From Microscillaceae bacterium (GTDB lineage Bacteria > Bacteroidota > Bacteroidia > Cytophagales > Microscillaceae), in assembly GCA_003483885.1 (NCBI GenBank), contig DMXI01000560.1, positions 1 to 39,489 on the forward strand: a stretch of 39,489 nucleotides of DNA, written 5' to 3'. Within the stretch, counting starts at the first letter, position 1. Every line of letters begins with the position of its first letter. A program made the position numbers and the translations under genes. The notes under the pieces were generated by a model. It saw only the letters and a program-made list of their open reading frames with translations, was not told the origin of the DNA and did no database searches. Positions 1 through 8,800 of this stretch are shown piece after piece.

Positions 1-1547
1 CAGCAGTGCCGACCGCAGTTCCTGCTTTCGTTGGTTACACTGCGAACACCACTCGTAACGGAGCAAGTCTTGTAAACACTCCGGTTCGTATCAGTTCTTT
101 AACTGAATACTACAACATTTTTGGTGGTGGTTTTCAAACAAGCTTCAACATCACCGAAGCTAATCCTCAGCAATTTGACTTTGAGGTAGGTGGTAAGCAC
201 TATCAGGTAGTACCTGACCGTGATTCTCGCTTCTTAATGTTTGATAGCATCCGTCTTTTCTTTGCTAACGGTGGTAGCACTTGCTACATTGTTAGTACAG
301 GTGGATACTACCGTGAAGAAGAGCCTGCAAAAGCTGCCGCTCCTGCTTCTGCAAAACCTGCTGATAAAGCTGCAAAACCAGGTGACAAGAAAGTTCCTGA
401 GAAACCAGCTGCTGGTGGAAAGCGTCAAGTAAACGCAATCTCTAAAAAAGCGTTGGAAGAAGGATTGAACACCTTAATTAGTGAGCAAGAAGTTACTTTG
501 CTTGTTATTCCTGAAGCAGTAATGTGTGAGCCAGCTGATTGCTATGCCTTGCAACAAGCAATGTTGATGCAGTGTGGCCAGAAAATGAAAAATCGTTTTG
601 CTATCTTGGATGTTCACTCGGGTTACGAGAGACGTTCTTACGATGCAAACGACGTGATTACTAAGTTCCGTGAAGGTATTGGTAACAATAACTTAAACTT
701 TGGAGCTGCTTATTATCCTTGGTTGTACACTTCTATTGTACAAAAAGATGAAGTAAGCTACAAAAACATTGCAAATGCTGATGTTTTAGAGAAGTTGTTG
801 ACTACTGAAGCTGGTGAAGTAAATGCAGATGCTAAGCGTGCTGAAGAAGCTAAGATTGAAATCAAAAAAATCGGAGCTGCTGATACAAACGCTGAAAGCT
901 TAGACCAAACTTTGACTACAATCAGTCCTTCTTACAAGAAGATTGCCAACAGTGTAAGAGCTCAGTTGAACATTCTTCCTGCTAGTGCTGGTATGGCTGG
1001 TGTGTATGCTTCTGTTGATGATGCTCGCGGAGTATGGAAAGCGCCTGCAAACGTTGGATACAACAGCGTAATTGCTCCTGTTGTAAAATTAACTAACGCT
1101 GACCAGGAAGACTTGAATATTACTGCTACTGGTAAGTCTGTAAATGCTATCCGTTCTTTCGTAGGTGAAGGAACTGTAGTATGGGGTGCCCGTACTTTGG
1201 ATGGTAACAGCCAAGACTGGAGATATGTCAACGTTCGTCGTACAATGTTGTACATCGAAGAGTCTGTAAAAAATGCGGCTAAATCATATGTATTTGAGCC
1301 AAATGATAACGGAACCTGGACATTGATTCGTGGAATGATTAATTCATTCTTGAATGACGTATGGAGAGCTGGTGGTTTGGCAGGTACTACTGCTGATCAG
1401 GCTTACAATGTAGAAGTTGGATTGGGGAACACTATGACTCCTCAAGATATTTTGGATGGTTTCATGCGCGTTACAGTGAAAGTAGCTGTTGTTCGTCCTG
1501 CGGAATTTATCGTAATTACATTCCAGCAAAAAATGCAGGAGTCTTAA
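1..1547 (+). CDS. Contractile sheath protein of an extracellular contractile injection system, 5'-truncated
   Basis: This is the phage-tail-like sheath subunit that contracts and drives the inner tube outward. The first visible residues, VPTAVPAFVGYT, match the segment normally found some 20 residues after the start of Afp/PVC-type sheaths. The C-terminus (VTVKVAVVRPAEFIVITFQQ) is the conserved sheath domain that builds the inner layer. The frame is open to the window edge, so the GTG at base 6 is an internal codon and the true start lies upstream. Residues of about 101-141, counted from base 6, form an Ala/Pro/Lys-rich low-complexity linker inside an outer domain. The tube gene follows after 51 bp. 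A T6SS TssC is unlikely, because the gene is followed by tube, spike, PAAR, gp25 and J genes in eCIS fashion. Confidence 0.93.
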   Translation, partial: AVPTAVPAFVGYTANTTRNGASLVNTPVRISSLTEYYNIFGGGFQTSFNITEANPQQFDFEVGGKHYQVVPDRDSRFLMFDSIRLFFANGGSTCYIVSTGGYYREEEPAKAAAPASAKPADKAAKPGDKKVPEKPAAGGKRQVNAISKKALEEGLNTLISEQEVTLLVIPEAVMCEPADCYALQQAMLMQCGQKMKNRFAILDVHSGYERRSYDANDVITKFREGIGNNNLNFGAAYYPWLYTSIVQKDEVSYKNIANADVLEKLLTTEAGEVNADAKRAEEAKIEIKKIGAADTNAESLDQTLTTISPSYKKIANSVRAQLNILPASAGMAGVYASVDDARGVWKAPANVGYNSVIAPVVKLTNADQEDLNITATGKSVNAIRSFVGEGTVVWGARTLDGNSQDWRYVNVRRTMLYIEESVKNAAKSYVFEPNDNGTWTLIRGMINSFLNDVWRAGGLAGTTADQAYNVEVGLGNTMTPQDILDGFMRVTVKVAVVRPAEFIVITFQQKMQES

Positions 1548-1598
1548 TTATTCTTGTAACCTACAACTTTTGTTTAAAACTATTAAAATATTTATATT

Positions 1599-2057
1599 AT
1601 GTCTAGTGAAAAATGGCCAATACCCAAGTTTCATTTCAAGGTAACCGTTGGTGGTGAAGAGATGGGCTTTCAGGAAGTTTCTGGTTTGAAAAAAACGGTA
1701 GAAGTAATTGACTATCGCGTTGGCGACGCTGTTGAATTTTTCGTTCAGAAGATACCTGGCTTGCAAAAATTTGACAACATCACTCTTAAGCGCGGTGTTT
1801 ACACTGACGAGAAGCAGTTCTCTGAGTGGATGAAATCTGTAAAAGATAACTTGAGTTCTCACGATTTGGGTGATGCTCGTAAAGATATAGTTATTGAGTT
1901 ATTAGATGCCTCTCAAAGCCCAGTAATGACCTGGACGGTTATTAGAGCTTTCCCTGTAAGTGTTACTTATCCTGACTTGAACTCTACTGCAAACGAAATT
2001 GCAATAGAATCTATCGAGTTGGCCCACGAAGGTATCAATGTTGATGGAGTAGATTAA
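1599..2057 (+). CDS. Tail tube protein (T4 gp19-like; Afp1/Pvc1-type)
   Basis: Inner-tube subunit of the injection system, 152 residues, the usual size for the family. The N-terminus (WPIPKFHFKVTVGG) and the motif EVSGLKKTVEVIDYR are typical of gp19-like tube proteins, which stack as hexameric rings inside the sheath. The region LLDASQSPVMTWTVIRAFP and the ending ESIELAHEGI are the other conserved strands of the fold. It lies 51 bp after the sheath gene and is followed at once by a strong hairpin, which suggests that sheath and tube can be made in excess over the baseplate proteins. The start is preceded by an A/T-rich leader without a Shine-Dalgarno sequence, as is usual in Bacteroidota. Confidence 0.93.
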   Translation: MSSEKWPIPKFHFKVTVGGEEMGFQEVSGLKKTVEVIDYRVGDAVEFFVQKIPGLQKFDNITLKRGVYTDEKQFSEWMKSVKDNLSSHDLGDARKDIVIELLDASQSPVMTWTVIRAFPVSVTYPDLNSTANEIAIESIELAHEGINVDGVD

Positions 2058-2073
2058 TCAACTTCTAAAATAC

Positions 2074-2112
2074 AACCTGCCAGTATTATTGTAACTGGCA
2101 GGTTCTTTTATA
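2074..2112 (+). terminator. Hairpin after the tube gene, possible attenuator
   Basis: Perfect 11-bp stem (AACCTGCCAGT at 2074-2084 with ACTGGCAGGTT at 2094-2104), a 9-nt loop, then a CTTTTATAAAATTTT tail. It lies 16 bp after the tube stop codon, inside a same-strand operon. This suggests partial termination or an mRNA 3'-end stabiliser that separates abundant sheath/tube from scarce baseplate products. Confidence 0.7.
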
Positions 2113-2136
2113 AAATTTTAACACATATACACTATT

Positions 2137-2865
2137 ATGCTCGGGTTATACCAACCACCTTTAGGTTTTCATTTTGCTGTTTCAATGGTTGACTCACCTA
2201 CCAGTGCTGCTGCTGGTGGATTGATGGGTAAAATGGCTGGTGCTCTTAAGACAATGGCCAAAATGGCGATTTCTTATGACAATAGTTTCATGGAAATATC
2301 GGGACTAAGTGCCACGGTGCAAATGGAGACTATACAGGCAGGTGGTGTCAACGATTTTGTATACAAAGTCCCCAAGGGCATAGAATATTCAAATTTGGTA
2401 TTGAAGCGAGGACTAGTAACCTTAAGCTCTGAGCTTCAAGACTGGTGCCAGGATTCCATTCATGACAATACCTTTGCTTACCAGCAAAAAGACATCTCTA
2501 TCATGCTCATGAATAATTACCATGTGCCACTAATGACCTGGAAAGTAATCAAAGCGGTGCCAGTAAAATATGAGGCATCGGGTTTTGATGCAATGAGTGG
2601 AAAGATTATGGTAGAATCGATTGAATTATGCTACCAAAAATACGAAGTATCTAATAATAAAGTACTTGCTGCTATGCAAAAGGCAAGCATGGCTACTGCT
2701 GGAATACAAGCAGCAGCGAATGCCGCCAGCGGAGCTATAGATAAGGCCGTAAATAGTACGATTGGTCAAGCTGAAAAGATGGCCAAAGACATAGTAGAGG
2801 TGAATATTGATAAACCAGATATTGATACAGACATTGATATTAATCCAGGTTTTAACACCTATTAA
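2137..2865 (+). CDS. Second tail-tube-fold protein, probable tube initiator/baseplate adaptor (Afp5-like)
   Basis: A 242-residue protein with the gp19-like fold, related to the preceding tube gene (compare HVPLMTWKVIKAVPVKYEA and MVESIELCYQKYEV with the tube's MTWTVIRAFP and ESIELAHEG). Two parts are extra. Residues of about 20-50 form an Ala/Gly/Met-rich loop (AAAGGLMGKMAGALKTMAK). The C-terminal ~60 residues form an Ala-rich helix followed by an acidic tail rich in Asp and Ile. In Afp/PVC particles a divergent tube paralogue makes the first ring above the spike, and that role is inferred here from position and divergence. It is followed after 11 bp by the DUF5908-like gene. Confidence 0.82.
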   Translation: MLGLYQPPLGFHFAVSMVDSPTSAAAGGLMGKMAGALKTMAKMAISYDNSFMEISGLSATVQMETIQAGGVNDFVYKVPKGIEYSNLVLKRGLVTLSSELQDWCQDSIHDNTFAYQQKDISIMLMNNYHVPLMTWKVIKAVPVKYEASGFDAMSGKIMVESIELCYQKYEVSNNKVLAAMQKASMATAGIQAAANAASGAIDKAVNSTIGQAEKMAKDIVEVNIDKPDIDTDIDINPGFNTY

Positions 2866-2876
2866 GAGATTATAAA

Positions 2877-3038
2877 ATGCCCATAGAAATTAAAGAACTT
2901 ATCATCAAGGTAAATGTAGAAGAGCCGTCAAAAGCTGCTTCTCAGGAAGAAATACAACAGGCTATTGATAAAGAGGAAATTGTGAAAGAGTGCATTGAGC
3001 GTATCAAAGCAGAAATAGAGTACCTATTGGGCAGCTAA
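2877..3038 (+). CDS. Small DUF5908-like eCIS protein (53 aa)
   Basis: This short gene starts at ATG 2877 (MPIEIKELIIKVNVEE) and ends at TAA 3036-3038. The N-terminal pattern matches what I recall of DUF5908, a family of about 55-residue Bacteroidota proteins found in contractile injection loci. Afp6/Pvc6 are small proteins at the corresponding place. The rest is a charged amphipathic helix (residues about 24-50) with one Cys at 39. It lies between the second tube gene (11 bp gap) and the spike gene (40 bp gap), so it is almost certainly translated as part of the operon. Its molecular role is unknown; a small assembly or adaptor factor is a guess. Confidence 0.8.
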   Translation: MPIEIKELIIKVNVEEPSKAASQEEIQQAIDKEEIVKECIERIKAEIEYLLGS

Positions 3039-3078
3039 GAAACACCTATTTCATTTAAATAGTGAAGATTTTAATAAT

Positions 3079-5034
3079 ATGGCAGATACTCCAAGAACTC
3101 GCATAAGTGTAGAAATTACGGCTGGAAAGAGCGGCTCAAGTCCAATTCCAGGCCATTTTCGTCTGATGGACATAAATGTCAAGAAGGATATTAATAAAAT
3201 TCCTGAAGCTACTCTTACTTATGCTGATGGAGGAGTAGCAGAACGCGAAAAGTTTGAAGTAGCTGATTCTGGACTTTTCGATAAAGGAAATAAAGTAATT
3301 ATCAAAGCAGGTTACAATAGTACAACCGAAACGATTTTTGAAGGCATTGTTGATGCGAGTGAACTTACTGTTGATAAGTTGAGTAAGTTTGTGGTGAAGT
3401 GTTACAATCAAGCCCATCCACTCACTAGTATAAGCATGGGTAAAGACCTTACCTTGAAGGACAAAAACATGCCAGAAGCCATCAAAACTGTACTTAGTGA
3501 GCAGAAAGATGTAAAAAGTAAGGTGACTATTGCCTCAAAGCCTGACCCATCCTCCTTAAAAAAACCTCAAATTGTTGTAGATCCTTTCAAGACTTGCTGG
3601 GATTTTATGAAAGAAAATTTGGCTTGTTACATTGCCATTCCTGAGGATGATTTATTAAAAGTTGAAGTTCCTGACTTTAAACAAGCAGCTGACAAAGAGG
3701 TAGAAATTACCTATGGAAAAAACCTTAGAAACTTCAAAGTAAAAGAAAATACTGGGGCACTTCAGTCCTTAGCCATCAAGGGCTTTGATCAACAAAAGGC
3801 TGGAGAGAAATTAGAGACTGAGCAAAAAGTAGATGCCCTATACAAGGACTTTGAAGACCATATGAATGATGATACTAAAAAGTATTACAAGAGTATCAAA
3901 GAGATTGAGGTTGTTTCAGGGTCACATATCCACACTAAAGCTGATATCGATTTTATTACCGAGGTGAAAAAAACGGTATCAATGATGAATTTCAAAACTG
4001 GAACTATCTCTATTCACGGAGATAGCAAAGTAAAGTTAGCCACTATAGTAGAGGTAGTAGGCTTGCCTGAATCATATTCTCCTAAGTTTTTTGTGGGAGG
4101 GGTGGAGCATAAAATTGGGAGAGATTGGGAAACCATTATAAAGGTTGGTTCAGGAGCTTCCGGAGGTTTATCCAAACTTGCTAGTGGTAGTAGTGGAGGA
4201 GGCGGCTCTTCTAATCAAAGTGATCCCGCAGGGAGCTCAACTACGGGAGCAAAGCTTTCAGGTAATTTGACAATTGGTATTGTTCAATCTATTCATAAAG
4301 ATGAAGAAGAAGGCCTCTATAAAATCGAGGTAATGCTTCCTAAATTGATGGATACAATCGTAACTGCGAGAGTGCTTCAGCCTTATGCTGGAGCGGGTGA
4401 TGAGAGTAAACCTGGAGAAGGTACCTTTTTCTTTCCTAACAAAGGAGCTGAAGTAGTACTCACACCTCTCGAAGGAGACGAAAACAATTGGTTGGTGATT
4501 GGGAGCTTGTATAGCCCTACTAACAAACCTAGTGAAGAATTAAAGCTTCATGGGGCTAAAACCCAGCCAGATGAAGATAATGCACATAAATCTATTGTTA
4601 CCAAAGACTTTATATTAGACTTTTTTGATGGTAAAGATGATCCTCGCTTTATGATTGCAAGCCGGGATGATGGTAAAAAAATGAATGCCTCAGATAAGAA
4701 ATATTCAATTGCCATGCACATCAAAAAAGAGCCTCATATTACGGTTATCTATGATAAAACCAAAATAGTGATGGATAAAGAAGGGGTGCTGGTAGATTCG
4801 GCCAAGAATATTGTTTTGAAAGCAGATAGCGGTGACATAGAAATGAGTGCTAAAAATATTAAGATTGATGGTACTGCCGATGTTACAATTAATGGACAAA
4901 ACATTAAAGCTGCTGCAAAAACAAACTTTAATGTTGAAGGTATGCAAGTAGCGGTAAAAGGTAAGACTCAGGTAAATGTAGAGTCTAGTGCTACTGCGGC
5001 ATTCAAAGGTAGTGCCATGACAAATATAGGTTAA
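3079..5034 (+). CDS. VgrG-like spike protein (gp27-gp5 type, Afp8-like)
   Basis: Trimeric spike that sits under the tube and carries the PAAR tip. Residues of about 1-360 resemble the gp27/phage late control D barrel pair (start TRISVEITAGKSG). A Gly/Ser-rich linker covers about 360-393. A gp5-like OB-fold follows at about 395-480 (IGIVQSIHKDEEEGLYKIEV, then GAEVVLTPLEGDENNWLVIG). From about 550 to 651 repeated short strands (VLVDSAKNIVLKADSG, IEMSAKNIKIDGTADVTING) form the triple-stranded beta-helix needle. No lysozyme or toxin domain is appended, so it appears purely structural. The gp27 and gp5 parts are joined in one chain, as in VgrG and Afp8. Confidence 0.93.
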   Translation: MADTPRTRISVEITAGKSGSSPIPGHFRLMDINVKKDINKIPEATLTYADGGVAEREKFEVADSGLFDKGNKVIIKAGYNSTTETIFEGIVDASELTVDKLSKFVVKCYNQAHPLTSISMGKDLTLKDKNMPEAIKTVLSEQKDVKSKVTIASKPDPSSLKKPQIVVDPFKTCWDFMKENLACYIAIPEDDLLKVEVPDFKQAADKEVEITYGKNLRNFKVKENTGALQSLAIKGFDQQKAGEKLETEQKVDALYKDFEDHMNDDTKKYYKSIKEIEVVSGSHIHTKADIDFITEVKKTVSMMNFKTGTISIHGDSKVKLATIVEVVGLPESYSPKFFVGGVEHKIGRDWETIIKVGSGASGGLSKLASGSSGGGGSSNQSDPAGSSTTGAKLSGNLTIGIVQSIHKDEEEGLYKIEVMLPKLMDTIVTARVLQPYAGAGDESKPGEGTFFFPNKGAEVVLTPLEGDENNWLVIGSLYSPTNKPSEELKLHGAKTQPDEDNAHKSIVTKDFILDFFDGKDDPRFMIASRDDGKKMNASDKKYSIAMHIKKEPHITVIYDKTKIVMDKEGVLVDSAKNIVLKADSGDIEMSAKNIKIDGTADVTINGQNIKAAAKTNFNVEGMQVAVKGKTQVNVESSATAAFKGSAMTNIG

Positions 5035-5065
5035 TCAAGTTTTTAAATTATAAAGCGAATTAAAT

Positions 5066-5335
5066 ATGCCAATGCCTCTTGTAATGGGTGATCCTACTTC
5101 AGGCCCCACTTTAGCCGGTGTACCTGGTGCAGGTGTTATGATTTCTACAAATCCTACTATCCTGTTTGGAAATAAACCTGTATGCACAATTACTGATCAA
5201 TCAGGACCAACAGGACCAGTAGTACCACCAATGAAGCCAACAGTGATGATTAAAGGCAAACCGATTGGTGTGGCAGGTGCAGTAACTGCAACAGGGGCTG
5301 CTACTCAAGGAACGACGGCTTTGGTTGGAGTTTAA
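5066..5335 (+). CDS. PAAR-like spike tip protein (Afp10-type)
   Basis: An 89-residue Gly/Pro/Thr-rich protein (MPMPLVMGDPTSGPTLAGVP, then TILFGNKPVCTITDQSGPTG) with the short-strand repeats of the PAAR fold, which caps the VgrG needle with a sharp cone. It contains no histidine and a single Cys at about position 46, so the usual His/Cys zinc site of many PAAR proteins is not evident. It could be metal-free or use other ligands. No toxin extension is present. It lies 31 bp after the spike gene and 26 bp before the gp25 gene, in the same operon. Confidence 0.88.
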   Translation: MPMPLVMGDPTSGPTLAGVPGAGVMISTNPTILFGNKPVCTITDQSGPTGPVVPPMKPTVMIKGKPIGVAGAVTATGAATQGTTALVGV

Positions 5336-5361
5336 AACGACGATATTATCAGATTAATACA

Positions 5362-5775
5362 ATGAAACATAAAAAGACATTCTTAGGTATTGGATGGAAG
5401 TTTCCACCAACTTTTGATAAGCGTATCAAAAGCGTGGAAATGGTTTCAGAAGAGGAGGATATTCGCCAAAGCCTGTACATATTGCTTTCAACTAAGCAAG
5501 GAGAGCGTATTATGCGCCCCGATTATGGTAGTGATGTTCAATCTATGATATTTGAACCTATTGACGTAAACACTACGACTTACTTGAAAGAGTCAATACG
5601 CAGGGCAGTATTGTATTTTGAGCCTCGCATTACTTTGGAACAGATTACGGTGCGACAAGATGACGAAGAGGATGGTTTATTACACGTAAATCTGGAATAT
5701 ACAATTCGTAAAACCAATACCCGAACTAATATGGTATATCCATATTACATACTAGAAGGAACTGACTTAAATTAG
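5362..5775 (+). CDS. Baseplate wedge protein, GPW/gp25 family (Afp9-like)
   Basis: A 137-residue gp25-like protein with the family hallmarks: the segment EEDIRQSLYILLSTKQGERI, the motif MRPDYGSDVQSMIFEP, then LKESIRRAVLYFEPRITLEQ. Family members link the baseplate to the first sheath ring and nucleate sheath assembly. The N-terminal ~25 residues include KTFLGIGWKFPPTF, as is usual for the injection-system branch. It sits between the PAAR and giant baseplate genes with gaps of 26 and 31 bp, consistent with translation from one mRNA. The acidic insert DDEEDG in the last third is ordinary for the family. Confidence 0.93.
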   Translation: MKHKKTFLGIGWKFPPTFDKRIKSVEMVSEEEDIRQSLYILLSTKQGERIMRPDYGSDVQSMIFEPIDVNTTTYLKESIRRAVLYFEPRITLEQITVRQDDEEDGLLHVNLEYTIRKTNTRTNMVYPYYILEGTDLN

Positions 5776-5806
5776 AATTTACACTAGCCTCAGATAAATA
5801 CTGGCA

Positions 5807-8800
5807 ATGGATAATACAACACAAAACGGTAGATATAGCACCAGTCAGGATTCACGCCTGTTTGAAGGATTAGACTTTGACTACGTAAAGTTAGATGAAA
5901 GATCCTTAGAAGATTTGCTTTTGTTTGTGGCAAATTTCTCAAAACTGATCAATTTTTATGATACCAACAATCGTATTGATGGTGATTGGTCAGACTTTTT
6001 GAACGATGAGATTATTGTATTGGCTACGATCAAACAAGTAGACCCAGTACGTGCTGAAAACCGTTTTCGTAAAATTTTAGATAAAGCCAATTATTTTAAG
6101 CGTAAGCAAAAGAAAGTACAATACCTAAAGCTTTGTTTTGAAGAAATCCATTACCTGGCTTCTTTATTTGAGCATTGGTTGATGGAGCTAAAGGCGGTTG
6201 AGAACTTTGCCAATATTCAGATCAATGTACGTGATGATATTTTTAATGCCATCTCTACCAAACTAGCTCCTGCTTTACAAAAACTAAAAGCGTATGATTT
6301 CTTAGCAGGTCATGAGGAAGCCCTTGATGAAAAAATGGGGTTACAATACGATCATTTTAGTTTTTTCTGGGAACTTGATAAAGAAGTGAATTTTTCAGTT
6401 GAATCAGTATTTACAGGAGAAACACTTAAAGAGAAAGTTCAATCGCTCACTTATCGTTTAGACGGTATTTTCCAGGCTTTTTATGAAACCTTGATGTATT
6501 TCAAGAAGAAAGCTGATGATTATATCACACAATCTTTTGCCAACGATACCCATTATCCAGAGATTGCCTTGTTGATCTCTTTCCTTAAACTGTATGGTGT
6601 AGCTCAGGATACATTAAATGGTTTATCAAAGAAATATGTAGACTTTTACTACCAGACAGTATTACAACAGGAAAAGAAGGGCGCCATAAAGGATCATTTA
6701 TTCCTTACTTTTGATATTAATGACAATGCTCCTTTTAGTAATGTATCATCAGGAGAAATTGTATTAGCAGGAGAATATGAGAGTGGTGAGAGTATTTTAT
6801 ATCAGATTGATGACCCAATTCAAGTCAATCGTGCTAAGGTAAATACGCTCAAAAATATCTTCATTGATAAAAGGTTTTTAAATATTAGAGGTATTCCTAA
6901 GAAGCTAATTACCAATATATTATCTTCTGATATACCCTTAGACGAAGTAACACCGTCACCAGAAACCCTGATTCAGAAAAGCTACCCAACCTTTGGTGAG
7001 AGCCAAATGTACAAAAGTGTGTACGAAAAAACGATGCGTGATGCTGAGGTGGGTTTTGTGATTGCTTCTCCGAGCTTTTTATTAAGTGAAGGAAAGCGCG
7101 AAATCAGTATTGTGTTTGAGTTTAATAAAGACTCTTACAACAGTTTAAATCGCTACCTGGCCGATATCAGTTACTCTACCGAAGATACCGAAGAAGAAGT
7201 ATTCATTAAAAGTTTTATTGATGCATTTCTCATTTATGTAACAGGAGAAGAAAGCTGGCATCAAGTATCTAAGTATGTAGTAACCCGGAATCAGGAAAAA
7301 GCTCAACTAATCTTACGCTTTGACCTGGAACCTTCAGAGCCTGCTTGGGTAAATTATGACAATGAACTACACGTAGGGAATTTTAAAGCCGATTTGCCAT
7401 TGGTAAAGGTAGTCTTGAATGGTAACTCATACATTTATGGTTACTCATTGCTTGATGCGCTTGAACTTGATCAAATCAACATAGAAACTACTGTAAGTGA
7501 GGTAAAAGACTTGCTTTTGTACAATCAAGATGGTGAATTAAGTGCTGCAAATCCCTTTTATCCCTTTGGCGCACAGCCAAGCAAAGGTTCATACCTCATT
7601 ATTGGTAAGAGTGAGATTTTCCAAAAGCCATTAGATAATTTACAAATCAACTTTGAGTGGTTTAACCTTCCAGAAGATAGATCTGGTTTTCATAGCTATT
7701 ATGAAAATTATGGTTTAGACATTGATAACAATGTTTTTGAAACCAAACTATCTATTTTAAATAATGGTCGTTGGTACCCTGAAGAGCAAGGTAAACGACA
7801 AATGTTTAAATTGTTTCGTACTGAAGAAGAAGGACCAAGGCCAAACGAACCCCAACCTCAAGGGAGACTAGCTGAGGCAACTAACCTAGACAATATTGAC
7901 ATCTCATTGATTAAACTTCCACCAAATTATAAGGACATCAATGAAGATTTAGATTATAACAATACTACTAGTCGTGGATTCATTAAGATAGAACTAACGA
8001 ATCCTTCAGAGGCTTTTGGACATAGAGTATATCCAGCAGTAGTATCAGATATTGCGATGCAAAATGCGGGAGGAGGCATTGTGGGTAACCTTAAGAAAGG
8101 AATTACCCAAACCAAACCTGTAAAAATGCCTAATATACCCTTTGCTCCACAAACCGAGAGACTTACACTTAGTTATACTTCTTCTTCGGCAATTACGCTT
8201 CATGAGCGTTCTCAAAAGAACGAAGATAGTAGCCGTGGACAGTTTTATCATATCTATCCATTCGGCGATAAGCTGGTATATCCGGATAGTTCTAAGCAAA
8301 TTACGCCATTATTACCAGAGTTCAACTTTGAAGGAAGCCTTTTGGTTGGATTTACTGACTTAAATCCCCCTCAAACAGTTTCTTTAATGTTTGATATGGC
8401 AGAAGGGTTTACGATTTCGTCGGAAGAAGAGCCTCCGGTAATTGAGTGGAGCTATTTGGTAAATGACGAATGGCAGGTTTTATCTCCTTCTAAAATATTG
8501 AAAGATGAAACCAATGGATTTATCAATACAGGTATTATTTTGATTGAATTACCTTATGGGATTCAACGAGGTAATACAATTTTAGACGGAGACTTATTCT
8601 GGTTGAGAATATCAGTAATTAAAAATATTGAAACTGTATCCAGAATGCGAAATATCTCGACCCAGGTAACTACTGCTACCTTGGTAGACAACCAAGAGAT
8701 GGGTAAGCATTTGGAGAAACCTTTACCGGCTTTTACGGTAGATAGACCTTATGGTAGTATTCGTGGTATACAGGACATTAATCAGCCATTAGAATCGTTT

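Noticed and set aside
6..8. GTG as start codon of the sheath gene
   Set aside because: The frame is open to the window edge, and the sequence at this point matches an internal segment of sheath proteins, so the start lies upstream.
241..432. Second-frame ORF over the sheath gene
   Set aside because: It overlaps a clear coding frame and its composition (Leu/Gln-rich, no motif) is that of a shifted reading of the Ala/Pro/Lys linker.
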